Both the position numbers and the translations under genes were made by a program. Shown piece after piece: positions 26,101 through 35,304 of a stretch of DNA of 64,000 nt. The notes beneath the pieces are model-generated. The model was not told where the DNA came from and searched no databases. It saw nothing but the letters and a program-made list of their open reading frames with translations. Position 1 is the first letter of the stretch; each line of letters starts with the position of its first letter. The stretch is taken from positions 1,249 through 65,248 of the forward strand of contig NZ_BIFH01000038.1 of assembly GCF_003967355.1 (NCBI RefSeq), written 5' to 3'. The DNA comes from Embleya hyalina. GTDB taxonomy: Bacteria; Actinomycetota; Actinomycetes; Streptomycetales; Streptomycetaceae.

Positions 26101-26363
26101 ACCACGAGGTGGACACTCCCGCCGACACCGGGCCCGCCGCCGAGATCACCGCGATCTGGCGCGAAGTGCTCGGACTGGACGACATCCGTCCCGATGAGGA
26201 CCTGTTCGACCTGGGCGGCCACTCGTTGACCGTCACCCGGATCGGCGCGCGGATCCGCAAGCGCCTCGGCGTCGACGTACCGCTGCACGTGTTCTTCGAA
26301 ACCCCGACCATCTCCGGACTCACCAGCGCGGTATCCGCGATGCGAAGCGAACGGCGGCCATGA
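23175..26363 (+). CDS. NRPS module, C-A-T
   Basis: A 1062-residue single module. The condensation domain has HHLAFDGGS at about residue 149; the usual Trp after DG is replaced by Gly. The adenylation domain shows ATSGSTGRPKG near 627, FDISAVELYLPL, NAYGPTETTVW and NGKLDRAALP. Aligning by eye to GrsA gives substrate-pocket residues D-I-V-Q-V-G-A-V-W, which recalls glycine codes (D-I-L-Q-L-G-L-I-W) but is not an exact match. The carrier motif FDLGGHSLTVTRI is near 1012. There is no epimerase. The stop and the next start overlap (ATGA). Confidence 0.93.
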   Translation: MRTTRPVSLPPESPCRAPVSPAQHGIRFTELAVPTGTAHHMPLSIRFTGDLDRAALAHACDTVVVRHPVLGSALREIDGEPWLVPADTVPRLVIEDLTEAPDNRRADLAAESLRRETLRPFDPETGPLVRFTLVDAGPGHRTLLVVAHHLAFDGGSKDILVRDLAAHYAAFGTGVEPDLPDLAESEDAERIAREAAEAERRVGLAEIRFATEEREPPAVILPGRRHTTTDGDTGGSVPIAVDDELRVALAATAELLGVSTFALLLGALHVQLWRYGNERTTVAIDLGTRTPHSRDRVGPYVNELPIHTTPSADPTFRAFVQALRADLRDLYPVRDVPLGRVVTGLTPRLALAPVSMSYRRRTSVPDFAGLPVSIDWTVFNHAARGDLHVQCLDDPNRLALHLHYASDAFGEGAATAIAGHYRTLLRAIVADPDARLSRLALQSADARERMVRDWNDTARETEPDTLPAQFTAQAARTPESIAVECGATRLTYARLDAAVDAVARRLRSAGIGRGDLVAVCARRTAALPAALLGVLRAGAAYLPLDPEYPSARLAMVLEDCAADALLTERDLLGRFPGHAEEALLIDGIEGLDGTDDLAGTAEIDPAGPDPVAAPPPTPGELAYALATSGSTGRPKGVEIEHRALGNLLASMRDVLACAADSVWLGLTSASFDISAVELYLPLITGGRLVLAEDAETRDGRALLRLIRGRRVTHVQATPSGWRMLLDAGFEEPAVCAVTGGEPLPVPLARELRRRARRLVNAYGPTETTVWSSTAEIDPDDEVTIGRPIANTRMYVLDRHLTPTPVGVAGDLYIGGDGLARGYRRLPAVTADRFGPDPYGPPGARLYRTGDLARYRDDGRIDFLGRDDHQVKILGHRVELGEIEGALLDHAGIAAAAVTVRGDGSDGAALVAYLVPRGAATPSAAELRVHLTATLPRALVPGVYVPLERLPLTPNGKLDRAALPAPPRLRAAEPDPDHEVDTPADTGPAAEITAIWREVLGLDDIRPDEDLFDLGGHSLTVTRIGARIRKRLGVDVPLHVFFETPTISGLTSAVSAMRSERRP

Positions 26364-29300
26364 ACCCGACCCGAAGCCACGACCCGCACCCGTTGTCGGC
26401 CCCGGCCCGGCCCGCCGACCCGTCCGCGTCCCGCCCAGCGCGGCGCATCCCGCTCTCCGCCGGCCAGGAGCGGCTGTGGCTGCTCGACCGGATCAACCCC
26501 GGCGACGCGGCGTTCAACATGTTCCAGGTCCACCGCCTGCGCGGCCCGCTCGACGTCGCCGCACTCGACCGCGCCCTGTCCGAACTGGTCGACCGGCACG
26601 ACAGCCTGCGCGCGACCTTCCCCGACGAGGACGGCGTACCGATCCAGGTGATCGGCGCGCCCGGGACGTTCGCCCTGGAGCGGGTGCGGGTCGACGGCGC
26701 CCCGGCCGAACGCGAACAGCGCGCCCGCGACCTGGTGGCCGAACGCACCAACCGCGCGTTCGATCTGGCGCGGGGCCCGCTGTTCGCGGCGAGCCTGCTG
26801 CACCTGGACTCCGCCGGCCTGGACCACGTGTTGTGCCTGGCCCTGCACCACATCGTCGCCGACGGTTGGTCGATGAACGTGGTCGACGAGGAACTGGCCG
26901 CGCTGTACGCGGCGTTCGTTGAGGGCCGCCCCTCGCCGCTGGCCCCGCTGCCGCTGGACTACGGCGACTACGTACGGCGGCAACACGAACTCCTCGACGA
27001 GCCCGGCTTCGAGGAGCGGCTGACCTACTGGACCCGACAACTCGCCGGTGCGCCGACCCTGGACCTGCCGGTCGACCGACCCCGCGGCGGCGGCGCCGAC
27101 ACCGAGTCCGGACACGGCGGCACGGTCACCCACCACCTGCCCGCCTCGCTGCGCACCGGAATCGAACAACTCGCCCGGCGCGAACGGGTCACCCTCTACA
27201 TGACCCTGCTCGCCGGATACCAGACCCTGCTCGCCCGCTACTGCGACCAGGAGGACGTCTGCGTCGGCTCGCCGCTGGCGGGTCGGGACGAGGAGGACTA
27301 CGAGCCGCTGGTCGGCTACTTCCTCAACACCCTCGTCCTGCGCGGCAGTACCGCCGGCGATCCGTCCTTCCGCGACTTCCTGACCCGCACCCGCACGGTG
27401 GCCCTCCAGGCGTACGCGCATCAGGACGTGCCGTTCGAGCGGCTGCTGGGCGCGTTGGACGTGGACCGCGATCCGGACAGCCCGCCGGTGTTCCAGACCA
27501 TGCTGACCCTGCGCCCACCGGCCGGAGCCGGACTGCGCCTCGCGGGGGTCGCGGCCGAAGGGTTCGCGTCGGGCTTTCGGCAGGCGAAGTTCGATCTGGC
27601 CCTGGAGGTCTGGCCGGAAGGGGACGAACTGATCACCGAATTCGTCTACAACACCGACCGCTTCGCCCCCGAGAGCATCGCCCGACTGGCCCGCTGCTTC
27701 GAGACCCTGCTCGCGGGCGCGGTCGCGCGTCCGGAAACCCCGCTGTCCCGGCTGCCGCTGTTGTCGGCGGCGGAGCGCGTCCGCATGCTGGCCGGCGCGA
27801 TGGGACCGACCGGCGGCGAATGCCCGGATCCGGTCGTGGCCTTCGAGGTGCAGGCGCTGCGCACCCCGCACGCGGTCGCCGTCGAGTCGGGTGACACCCG
27901 GGTCGACTACGCCGACCTCGACGCCCGGGCGAACCGGCTCGCCCGGGGGTTGCGCCGGGCCGGCACCGGACCGGACACGGTGGTCGCGGTATGCGCCGAA
28001 CGTTCGATCGAGACGGTCGTCGCGCTGCTGGCCGTGCTCAAGGCGGGTGGCGCGTATCTGCCGATCGACCCGACCTCGCCGACCGACCGGATCGAGTGGA
28101 TGCTGGCCGACGCCGGGGCGGAACGGGTGTTGTGCCGGGCACGATTCGCCGACCGGTTCGCCGGGGGCGCACTGCCGGTGCTGCTCCTGGACGAGGTCGA
28201 TCCGGATCCGAGTGGCGACACCGAGGCGGAGCCGCCCGCCCGGATCGCCGGTCCCGACCATCTGGCCTACATCATCTACACCTCCGGTTCCACCGGCCGC
28301 CCCAAGGGCACCCCGATCACCCGGGAGGCGCTGGCCGCTCGGGTGGCGTGGATGCGCGAGCGGTATCGGAGCGGGCCCGGTGATCGGGTGTTGCAGTTCG
28401 CCTCGTTCGGCTTCGATACGCACGTCGAGGAGCTGTATCCGAGTCTGCTCGGCGGCGCCACGCTCGTGCTCGCCCCCGCCGACGGGCTGCTGCCGGACTT
28501 CTTCGGCACCGCGGCCGGGCGCACGCTCACGGTGCTCGACCTGCCCACGTCGTATTGGCACGAACTGGTCGCCCAGACACCGGGCTTGCCCTGGCCAAAG
28601 ACCCTGCGGCTGCTGATCCTGGGCGGGGATCAGGCCGACGCGGCCTCGATGCGGCGCTGGCACGAGGTGTTCGGCGAGCGGGTCGAGGTGGTCAACACGT
28701 ACGGCCCGACCGAGGCCACGGTGATCGCCACCGCGGCGGACCTGGCCGGCGGCGCGGCCGGAGCCTGGGACGGTTCCCGCCCGCCGATCGGCCGCCCGCT
28801 CGCGGATACCCGCGTACATGTGCTGGATCGGCACCTGGAACCGGTACCGATCGGGGTCCCGGGCGAACTGTGCATCGGTGGGGCCGGGTTGGCGCGCGGC
28901 TATCTCGGTCGACCGGCCCTGACCGCGCGCCACTTCGTGCCCGACCCGTACGGGCCGCCCGGAGCCCGGCTCTACCGCACCGGTGACCGGGCCCGGCTAC
29001 GCGCGGACGGGGCCCTGGAGTTCCTGGGTCGCAACGACCACCAGGTCAAGCTGCGCGGCTACCGGATCGAACTCGGCGAGATCGAGGCGGCCCTGGTGGC
29101 CCGGCCCGACGTCGGGCAGGCGGTGGTGGTGGTCCGGGACGAACGAGGAGATCGACGGCTGGTCGCCTATGTGGTGCCGGAGGCGGGCGGGTCGATGCCC
29201 GTGCCCGACGGGGCGGAGTTGCGGGCCGCGCTGGGGCGCACCCTGCCGGCCCACGTGGTGCCCGCGGCGTTCGTGACCCTGGACCGGTTGCCGCTCACCC

Positions 29301-29680
29301 CGAACGGCAAGCTGGACCGGGCCGCGCTGCCCGCGCCCGAGCGACAGAGCACGCCCGACTCCTCGTTCGTGGCACCGCGCGGCAGTGCCGAGGAGTTGGT
29401 CGCGGAAACGTTCGGTGACGTGCTCGGGGTGTCCCGGGTCGGCGCGCTGGACGACTTCTTCGCCCTCGGCGGCCATTCGTTGCTGGCCACCCGGGCGGTG
29501 GCCAGACTCGGCGCGGCGATCGAACTCGCGGTGCCGATCCGGACGCTGTTCGCCGATCCCACCGTGGCCGGTCTGGCCGCGGCGATCGAGGAACTGCTGA
29601 TGGCCGAACTGGACGAACTGACCGAGGCGGACGCCGAACGACTGGTGCTCGACGGAACCGAGACGGGGGACCTGCGATGA
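26360..29680 (+). CDS. NRPS module, C-A-T, basic amino acid predicted
   Basis: A 1106-residue module. The condensation domain has HHIVADGWS near residue 162, the adenylation domain IYTSGSTGRPKG near 639, and the carrier FFALGGHSLLATR near 1034. The pocket residues read by alignment to GrsA are D-T-E-D-I-G-T-V-I. Glu and Asp at the third and fourth positions followed by G-T-V resemble lysine-type codes such as D-G-E-D-H-G-T-V-V, so a cationic side chain (Lys, Orn or similar) is likely. The C-terminus carries an acidic tail (EELLMAELDELTEADAER), perhaps a docking element for the next protein. Confidence 0.93.
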   Translation: MNPTRSHDPHPLSAPARPADPSASRPARRIPLSAGQERLWLLDRINPGDAAFNMFQVHRLRGPLDVAALDRALSELVDRHDSLRATFPDEDGVPIQVIGAPGTFALERVRVDGAPAEREQRARDLVAERTNRAFDLARGPLFAASLLHLDSAGLDHVLCLALHHIVADGWSMNVVDEELAALYAAFVEGRPSPLAPLPLDYGDYVRRQHELLDEPGFEERLTYWTRQLAGAPTLDLPVDRPRGGGADTESGHGGTVTHHLPASLRTGIEQLARRERVTLYMTLLAGYQTLLARYCDQEDVCVGSPLAGRDEEDYEPLVGYFLNTLVLRGSTAGDPSFRDFLTRTRTVALQAYAHQDVPFERLLGALDVDRDPDSPPVFQTMLTLRPPAGAGLRLAGVAAEGFASGFRQAKFDLALEVWPEGDELITEFVYNTDRFAPESIARLARCFETLLAGAVARPETPLSRLPLLSAAERVRMLAGAMGPTGGECPDPVVAFEVQALRTPHAVAVESGDTRVDYADLDARANRLARGLRRAGTGPDTVVAVCAERSIETVVALLAVLKAGGAYLPIDPTSPTDRIEWMLADAGAERVLCRARFADRFAGGALPVLLLDEVDPDPSGDTEAEPPARIAGPDHLAYIIYTSGSTGRPKGTPITREALAARVAWMRERYRSGPGDRVLQFASFGFDTHVEELYPSLLGGATLVLAPADGLLPDFFGTAAGRTLTVLDLPTSYWHELVAQTPGLPWPKTLRLLILGGDQADAASMRRWHEVFGERVEVVNTYGPTEATVIATAADLAGGAAGAWDGSRPPIGRPLADTRVHVLDRHLEPVPIGVPGELCIGGAGLARGYLGRPALTARHFVPDPYGPPGARLYRTGDRARLRADGALEFLGRNDHQVKLRGYRIELGEIEAALVARPDVGQAVVVVRDERGDRRLVAYVVPEAGGSMPVPDGAELRAALGRTLPAHVVPAAFVTLDRLPLTPNGKLDRAALPAPERQSTPDSSFVAPRGSAEELVAETFGDVLGVSRVGALDDFFALGGHSLLATRAVARLGAAIELAVPIRTLFADPTVAGLAAAIEELLMAELDELTEADAERLVLDGTETGDLR

Positions 29681-32600
29681 CACTCACCTCACCCCCGACC
29701 CGAGCGGGCGGCCTGTCCGCCGCGAAGCGGACTCTGCTGGAACAGCGGTTGCGCCGGTCGACGGCCGCCGCCCCGCCGTCGATTCCCCGGCTGCCGGACG
29801 AGGCCGAGATTCCGCTGTCCTCGGCGCAGATCCCGCTGTGGTTCATGGAGAACCTGACGCCGGGCACCGCCGCGTACACCATCCCGTTCGCGCTGCGGCT
29901 GCGCGGGCCGCTGGACGAGGCGGCGGTGGAGCGGGCGTTGACCGGGCTGCTCGCCCGGCACGACAGCCTGCGCACCACATTCGGGACCAGCGCCGACGGC
30001 CACCCGACCGCGACCGTGCACCCGCCGGCGCCGGTCCCCGTGATCCGGCGCGACGCGCCCCTCGACCCGGATCTCGGGGCGCGCGAGCGGTGGGCCGCGG
30101 CGCTCGTGGGCGAGGAGTTCGTCCGGCCGTTCGATCTGGAGGTGGCCCCGCTGTTCCGGGCCGCACTGGTGCGGCTGGACCGGGACGACACGGTCCTGGT
30201 CGTGGTGCTGCACCACCTGGTCGGCGACGGCTGGTCGGTGCACCTGATGGTGAACGAGCTCATGGCCGACTACAACGCGTTCGTCGCCGGGCTCGAATCG
30301 CCCCTGTCGACACCGACGGTGCGGTACGGCGACTACGCGGCCTGGCAGCGGCAGCGGCTCGGCGGCGCCGAGGGCGAACGTGCCGCCGCCTATTGGCGCG
30401 AGCGGCTGGCGGGCGTGGGCACCCTGGCGCTGCCCACCGACCGGCCGCGCCCGCCGCAGCAGACGTTCCCCGGGGACGGGCACTCGTTCGAGCTCGACAA
30501 GGAACTGTGCGACGCGGTCACCGCGTTGGGGCGGGCCCACGGCGCCACGCAGTACATGACGCTGCTCGCGGCGTGGCAGGCGGTGTTGTCCCGGCACGGC
30601 GGGCAGAGCGACTTCGCGGTCGGCTCGCCGATCGCGGGGCGTCCGCATCCGGATCTGGAACCGATGATCGGCATGTTCGTCAACATGCTGGCCATGCGGG
30701 CGCCGCTGGCGGGTGATCCGACCTTCGCCGAACTCCTCGGCCGGGTACGGGAGAGCAGCCTGGATGCCTACGCCCACCAGGATCTGCCGTTCGATCAGGT
30801 GGTGCGCGGGCAGAACGTGGTGCGCGACGTCTCCCGTACGCCGCTGTTCCAGGTCACCTTCGCGCTCCAGAACTACGGGCGCGGAGAGCGCGGCTTCACC
30901 GGCCTGGCGCACGAGTGGTTCACCGCCGATTCCCGGGTGACCCGCTTCGATCTGAGCCTGTTCGTGTTCGAGGTCGGCACCGGGATGCACGGGCTGATGA
31001 CCTACAACACCGACCTGTTCGACGCGGCCACGGTCGAGCGGCTGGCCGGGCATCTGGCCACGCTGTTGCGGTCGGTGGTCGCCGATCCGCACGTGCCGCT
31101 GTCCCGGATCGACCTGCTCGGTGCGGCCGAGCGGACGCGGTTGCTCACCGAGTGGAACGACACGGCTCGTCCGCTGTCCGAACACGCCACGTTGGCGCGG
31201 GCGATCGAGGCACAGGTGGCCCGCGATCCGCGAGCGCCGGCGGTGACCCACCAGGGCGAAACGCTCGACTACGGCGAACTCGACGCCCGCGCGAATCGGC
31301 TGGCCCGTCGGTTGCGGGCGGCCGGGGCGGGGCCGGAGACGCCGGTCGCGTTGTGCCTGGAGCAGTCCCCGGACCTGGCGGTGGCGGTGCTCGCCGTGCT
31401 CAAGGCGGGTGCGGCGTATCTGCCGCTTGATCCGGAACAGCCGGTGGAGCGACTGACGTTCATGCTCACCGACTCGGCGGTGCGGGTGGTGGTCACCGAC
31501 ACCGCGCTGCGCGAGCGTACGGTGGGCCACACCGGAACGGTGGTCCTGGTCGACCGCGAGCGGGCCGCGATCGAGGCGGAGAGCGCGGATCCGGTGCCGG
31601 GCACGGCGCAGCCGGGGAATCTGGCCTATGTGATCTACACCTCCGGTTCGACCGGGCGTCCCAAGGGAGTCGCGGTCCAGCACCGGGAGGCGCTGGCCTA
31701 TCTGGAGGGGGTGCGCGAGCGGTTCGAGGTGGTGCCCGGGTCGGTGTACGGGCTGGCCCAGTCGTTGTCCTTCGACTTCGCGATCACCACGCTGTACCTG
31801 GCCTGGACCACCGGCGGCGAACTGCACCTGATGCCCAAGCGGCTCTCCGGCGCGGAGTTCGCCGACTATCTGGCCCGGCATCCGGTCGACTACCTCAAGA
31901 TGACGCCCTCGCACCTGGCCGGGCTGGCCGCGGAGGTCGGCACCGAACCGCTGTTGCCCCGGCGGTTGTTGATCCTCGGCGGCGAGGGCTCGTCCTGGGA
32001 GTGGACCCGGGATCTGGCCGCGCTCGGGGGTTGTGCGGTGGTCAACCACTACGGGCCGACCGAGACCACGGTGGGGGTGACCACCTACCGGGTCCGGCCC
32101 GACGACGTGGTGACCTCGACCGTGACGCCGATCGGCCGGCCGCTGCCGAACGCGCGGGTGTACCTGCTGGACGCCCACTCGGAGCCGGTGCCGATCGGGG
32201 TCACGGGGGAGATCCACATCGGCGGCGAGCGGCTGGCCCGGGGCTATCTGGGCCAACCGGGGGCCACCGCGGACCGGTTCGTCCCCGACCCGTTCGGCCC
32301 GCCCGGCGGGCGGCTGTACCGCACCGGTGACCTCGGCCGGTATCTGCCCGGCGGCGACATCGAGTTCCTGGGGCGCGGCGACCAGCAGATCAAGGTTCGC
32401 GGCTACCGGGTCGAACCCGCCGAGATCGAGGAGGCGTTGCGGGCGCAGGAGGGCGTCGCGCAGGCCGTGGTGGACGCTCGCGGCCCGGCGGGCGCGCAGC
32501 GGTTGATCGCGTATCTGGTGCCGCCGGAGGAGGACGGGAAGGATCCGTCGCTCCCGGGTGAACGTCCCGCCGGCGCGGAGTTGCGGCGCGCGTTGTTGTT

Positions 32601-35304
32601 GCGACTGCCCGAGTACATGGTGCCGTCGCGCTTCGTGTGGCTGGATCGCCTGCCGCTGAAGGCGCACGGCAAGGTGGATCGGGCGCTGCTGCCGGAACCC
32701 GACGCGGCCGAGGGCGCGGGCGGGGGTGAGCGGGTACCGCCTGCGGGCGAACTCGAGGAAACGCTCGTCGGGATCTGGACCGAGGTCCTCGAACTCGCCG
32801 CGGTGGGCGTGACCGACGACTTCTTCGAACTCGGCGGCCACTCGCTGCTCGCCATGCAGGTTCTGGCCCGGCTGCGCAAGGTGTCGCCGCCCGGCGGTCG
32901 GCAGGTGTCACTGCTCGAACTGTTCAAGCACCGAACCATCCGCGAACTGGCGCAACTGCTCGAACGCCCGGTCGGCGCGGACGAACCACGGTCGCTGCTG
33001 CACGAGTTGACCCGACCGATCCCGGTCGGACAGCGGGTGTTGTCGCTGGTGTGCGTGCCGTACGGCGGCGGCAGCGCGGTGGTCTACCAGCCGTTGGCGG
33101 ACGCGCTGCCGGCGGGGCACGCGCTGTACTCGGTGGCGATTCCCGGCCACGACCTGTCCATGCCGGAGGCGCCCAGGCCGATCGAGGAGGTCGCCCGGGA
33201 GTGCGCGGACGAGATCCTGGCCGGGGTCGAGGGGCCGTTGGCGCTGTACGGGCACTGCGGGGTGGGCAGCGCGCTCACCGCGCAGATCGCGTATCTCCTG
33301 GAGCAGGCCGGGCGCCGCCTGGAGGCGGTGTACCTCGGCGCGATCTTCCCGTTCGCCCGGCCCGAGGGCGGTGTGCTCGGCGCGTTGACCCGATTCGCCG
33401 GCCTGGAGCGGCTGCGCGGGGACCGGGTGCATCTGAACTGGCTGACCTCGATGGGCGCCGACCTGGGCGACCTGGACGAGGAGCAGGTGAGCTTCATCAT
33501 CCGCAACATGCGCAAGGACGGGCTGACTTCGGAGGCCTACTTCACCAAGCGCATGGCCGAGGACCTGCCGCCGCTGTCCGCACCGGTGATCTCGGTGATC
33601 GGCGAGCGCGACCCGAGTACCGAGTTCTACCAGGAGCGCTACCGCGAGTGGCACTTCATGGCCTCGGCCACGGCGCTGGTGGTGATCGACGAGGCGGGCC
33701 ACTACTTCCTGCGTTACCGGGCCGAGGAATTGGCCGAGATCGTCACCGCGACCCACGACGCGGTGGCGCGGGACCGTACCGAACCGCTGACCCGGGCGGT
33801 GCGCGGCGAGGACGCGGGCTGGTGGTTGCACGGGGTCTCCGGGGCCGAATCGGGCTCGGTGGCCGAGTCGGTGCCGGGTTCCGGGTCGGGCTCGGTCGTG
33901 GATGTGAGGTCCGCGGATCGGTCGGCGGTGCGGCCGAGCATGGGCCGCTTCATGGCGGTGGCGCTCGGGCAACTCGCCTCGATCACCGGGTCCGCGCTGA
34001 CCGAGTTCGCCATCCCGATCTGGATCTATCTGCGTACCGATTCGCTCACCCAGTTCGCGCTGTTCTCGGTGCTGGCCCTGGTGCCGGGCATCGTGGTGGC
34101 GCCGCTCGCGGGGGCGGTGGTGGACCGCAACAGCCGCCGGTCGGTGATGTTGGCCGCGGACTGCGTGGCGGGTCTGGTGCAGGTGACGATGGCACTGCTG
34201 CTGTGGGCGGGCCATTTGGGGGTGGGCGCGGTGTACGGCCTGCTCGTGGTGTTGTCGCTGACCGCGACCTTCCAACGGCTGGCCTACAACTCGGCGGTGC
34301 CGCAACTGGTGCCCAAGCGCTATCTCGGCCACGCCAACGGGATCGTGCAAATGAGCACCGGGCTGGCCCAGTTGGTGGTGCCGCTGATCGCGGTGGCGCT
34401 GCTCGCGGGGATCGGGCTCGGCGGGATCCTGCTGATCGACATCGCCACCTTCGTGATCGCGGTGACCGTGGTGGCGTTCGTGCCGTTCCCCGACACGATG
34501 GCGCAGACCCGGCGCGAGACGATGGTCAAGGAGATCGCCAACGGGGTGCGCTACTCGATGGGGCACGCGGGATTTCGCACGATGTTGCTCTACTTCGCCC
34601 TGCTGAACGTCTTCCTGGCGCCGATGCTGGTGCTGATGACGCCGCTGGTGCTGTCGTTCGGCTCGGTACACACCGCCGGCGCGGTCGGCATGGCGGCCGG
34701 GGCGGGTGCGCTGCTCGGCGGGCTGGCCATGGGCGTGTGGGGCGGCCCCCGGCATCGGCGGATGCACGGCATCCTGGTCGCCACGGCGCTGATCGCGGTG
34801 TTCGCCTTCCTGGCCGGGGTGCGGCCCTCGCCGGTGCTGGTCGGGGTCTCCTTCTTCGGGGTGTTCTTCGGCCTGTCGCTGCTCAACGGCATCTACGCGA
34901 CGATCATCCAGGTCAAGGTGCCGCAGCGGTTCCACGGCCGGGTGATCGCGCTGAACACGATGGTGGCGTGGTCCACCCTCCCGCTGGGCTTCGGGGTGAT
35001 CGCGCCGCTGTCCGTGCATCTGCTCGAACCGCTGTTGCGTCCGGACGGCGCGCTCGCCTCCAGCGTCGGCCGGGTGATCGGCGTGGGGGAGGGGCGCGGC
35101 ACCGGATTCCTGTACCTGATCTGCGCGTCGGCGATGATCCTGCTGGCCCTCGCCTCGTTCCGGCACCGGGTCCTCTCGCGCTTCGACGACGAGGTCCCCG
35201 ACGCGATGCCGGACGACCTGATCGGCATCGAGGAACGCCGCAAGCGCACCGGGACACCATCCACCAAGACCGACCCGACCCACCTCGAACCGGAGAAGGT
35301 ATGA
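29677..35304 (+). CDS. NRPS C-A-T-TE fused to an MFS exporter
   Basis: A 1875-residue fusion. Domains in order: condensation (HHLVGDGWS near 178), adenylation (IYTSGSTGRPKG near 653), carrier (FFELGGHSLLAMQ near 1049), thioesterase (about 1110-1365), a Gly/Ser-rich linker, then about 430 residues of MFS transporter of the EntS-like type with 10-12 membrane segments. Pocket residues D-F-T-K-I-G-H-V-G closely resemble the aspartate code D-L-T-K-V-G-H-I-G. The thioesterase nucleophile elbow reads GHCGVG: Cys1194 replaces the usual Ser, with Asp1312 and His1342 completing the triad. Synthesis, release and export are thus on one polypeptide anchored in the membrane. The Asp-type prediction and the cysteine nucleophile are the most informative features for the product. 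Confidence 0.93.
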   Translation: MTLTSPPTRAGGLSAAKRTLLEQRLRRSTAAAPPSIPRLPDEAEIPLSSAQIPLWFMENLTPGTAAYTIPFALRLRGPLDEAAVERALTGLLARHDSLRTTFGTSADGHPTATVHPPAPVPVIRRDAPLDPDLGARERWAAALVGEEFVRPFDLEVAPLFRAALVRLDRDDTVLVVVLHHLVGDGWSVHLMVNELMADYNAFVAGLESPLSTPTVRYGDYAAWQRQRLGGAEGERAAAYWRERLAGVGTLALPTDRPRPPQQTFPGDGHSFELDKELCDAVTALGRAHGATQYMTLLAAWQAVLSRHGGQSDFAVGSPIAGRPHPDLEPMIGMFVNMLAMRAPLAGDPTFAELLGRVRESSLDAYAHQDLPFDQVVRGQNVVRDVSRTPLFQVTFALQNYGRGERGFTGLAHEWFTADSRVTRFDLSLFVFEVGTGMHGLMTYNTDLFDAATVERLAGHLATLLRSVVADPHVPLSRIDLLGAAERTRLLTEWNDTARPLSEHATLARAIEAQVARDPRAPAVTHQGETLDYGELDARANRLARRLRAAGAGPETPVALCLEQSPDLAVAVLAVLKAGAAYLPLDPEQPVERLTFMLTDSAVRVVVTDTALRERTVGHTGTVVLVDRERAAIEAESADPVPGTAQPGNLAYVIYTSGSTGRPKGVAVQHREALAYLEGVRERFEVVPGSVYGLAQSLSFDFAITTLYLAWTTGGELHLMPKRLSGAEFADYLARHPVDYLKMTPSHLAGLAAEVGTEPLLPRRLLILGGEGSSWEWTRDLAALGGCAVVNHYGPTETTVGVTTYRVRPDDVVTSTVTPIGRPLPNARVYLLDAHSEPVPIGVTGEIHIGGERLARGYLGQPGATADRFVPDPFGPPGGRLYRTGDLGRYLPGGDIEFLGRGDQQIKVRGYRVEPAEIEEALRAQEGVAQAVVDARGPAGAQRLIAYLVPPEEDGKDPSLPGERPAGAELRRALLLRLPEYMVPSRFVWLDRLPLKAHGKVDRALLPEPDAAEGAGGGERVPPAGELEETLVGIWTEVLELAAVGVTDDFFELGGHSLLAMQVLARLRKVSPPGGRQVSLLELFKHRTIRELAQLLERPVGADEPRSLLHELTRPIPVGQRVLSLVCVPYGGGSAVVYQPLADALPAGHALYSVAIPGHDLSMPEAPRPIEEVARECADEILAGVEGPLALYGHCGVGSALTAQIAYLLEQAGRRLEAVYLGAIFPFARPEGGVLGALTRFAGLERLRGDRVHLNWLTSMGADLGDLDEEQVSFIIRNMRKDGLTSEAYFTKRMAEDLPPLSAPVISVIGERDPSTEFYQERYREWHFMASATALVVIDEAGHYFLRYRAEELAEIVTATHDAVARDRTEPLTRAVRGEDAGWWLHGVSGAESGSVAESVPGSGSGSVVDVRSADRSAVRPSMGRFMAVALGQLASITGSALTEFAIPIWIYLRTDSLTQFALFSVLALVPGIVVAPLAGAVVDRNSRRSVMLAADCVAGLVQVTMALLLWAGHLGVGAVYGLLVVLSLTATFQRLAYNSAVPQLVPKRYLGHANGIVQMSTGLAQLVVPLIAVALLAGIGLGGILLIDIATFVIAVTVVAFVPFPDTMAQTRRETMVKEIANGVRYSMGHAGFRTMLLYFALLNVFLAPMLVLMTPLVLSFGSVHTAGAVGMAAGAGALLGGLAMGVWGGPRHRRMHGILVATALIAVFAFLAGVRPSPVLVGVSFFGVFFGLSLLNGIYATIIQVKVPQRFHGRVIALNTMVAWSTLPLGFGVIAPLSVHLLEPLLRPDGALASSVGRVIGVGEGRGTGFLYLICASAMILLALASFRHRVLSRFDDEVPDAMPDDLIGIEERRKRTGTPSTKTDPTHLEPEKV

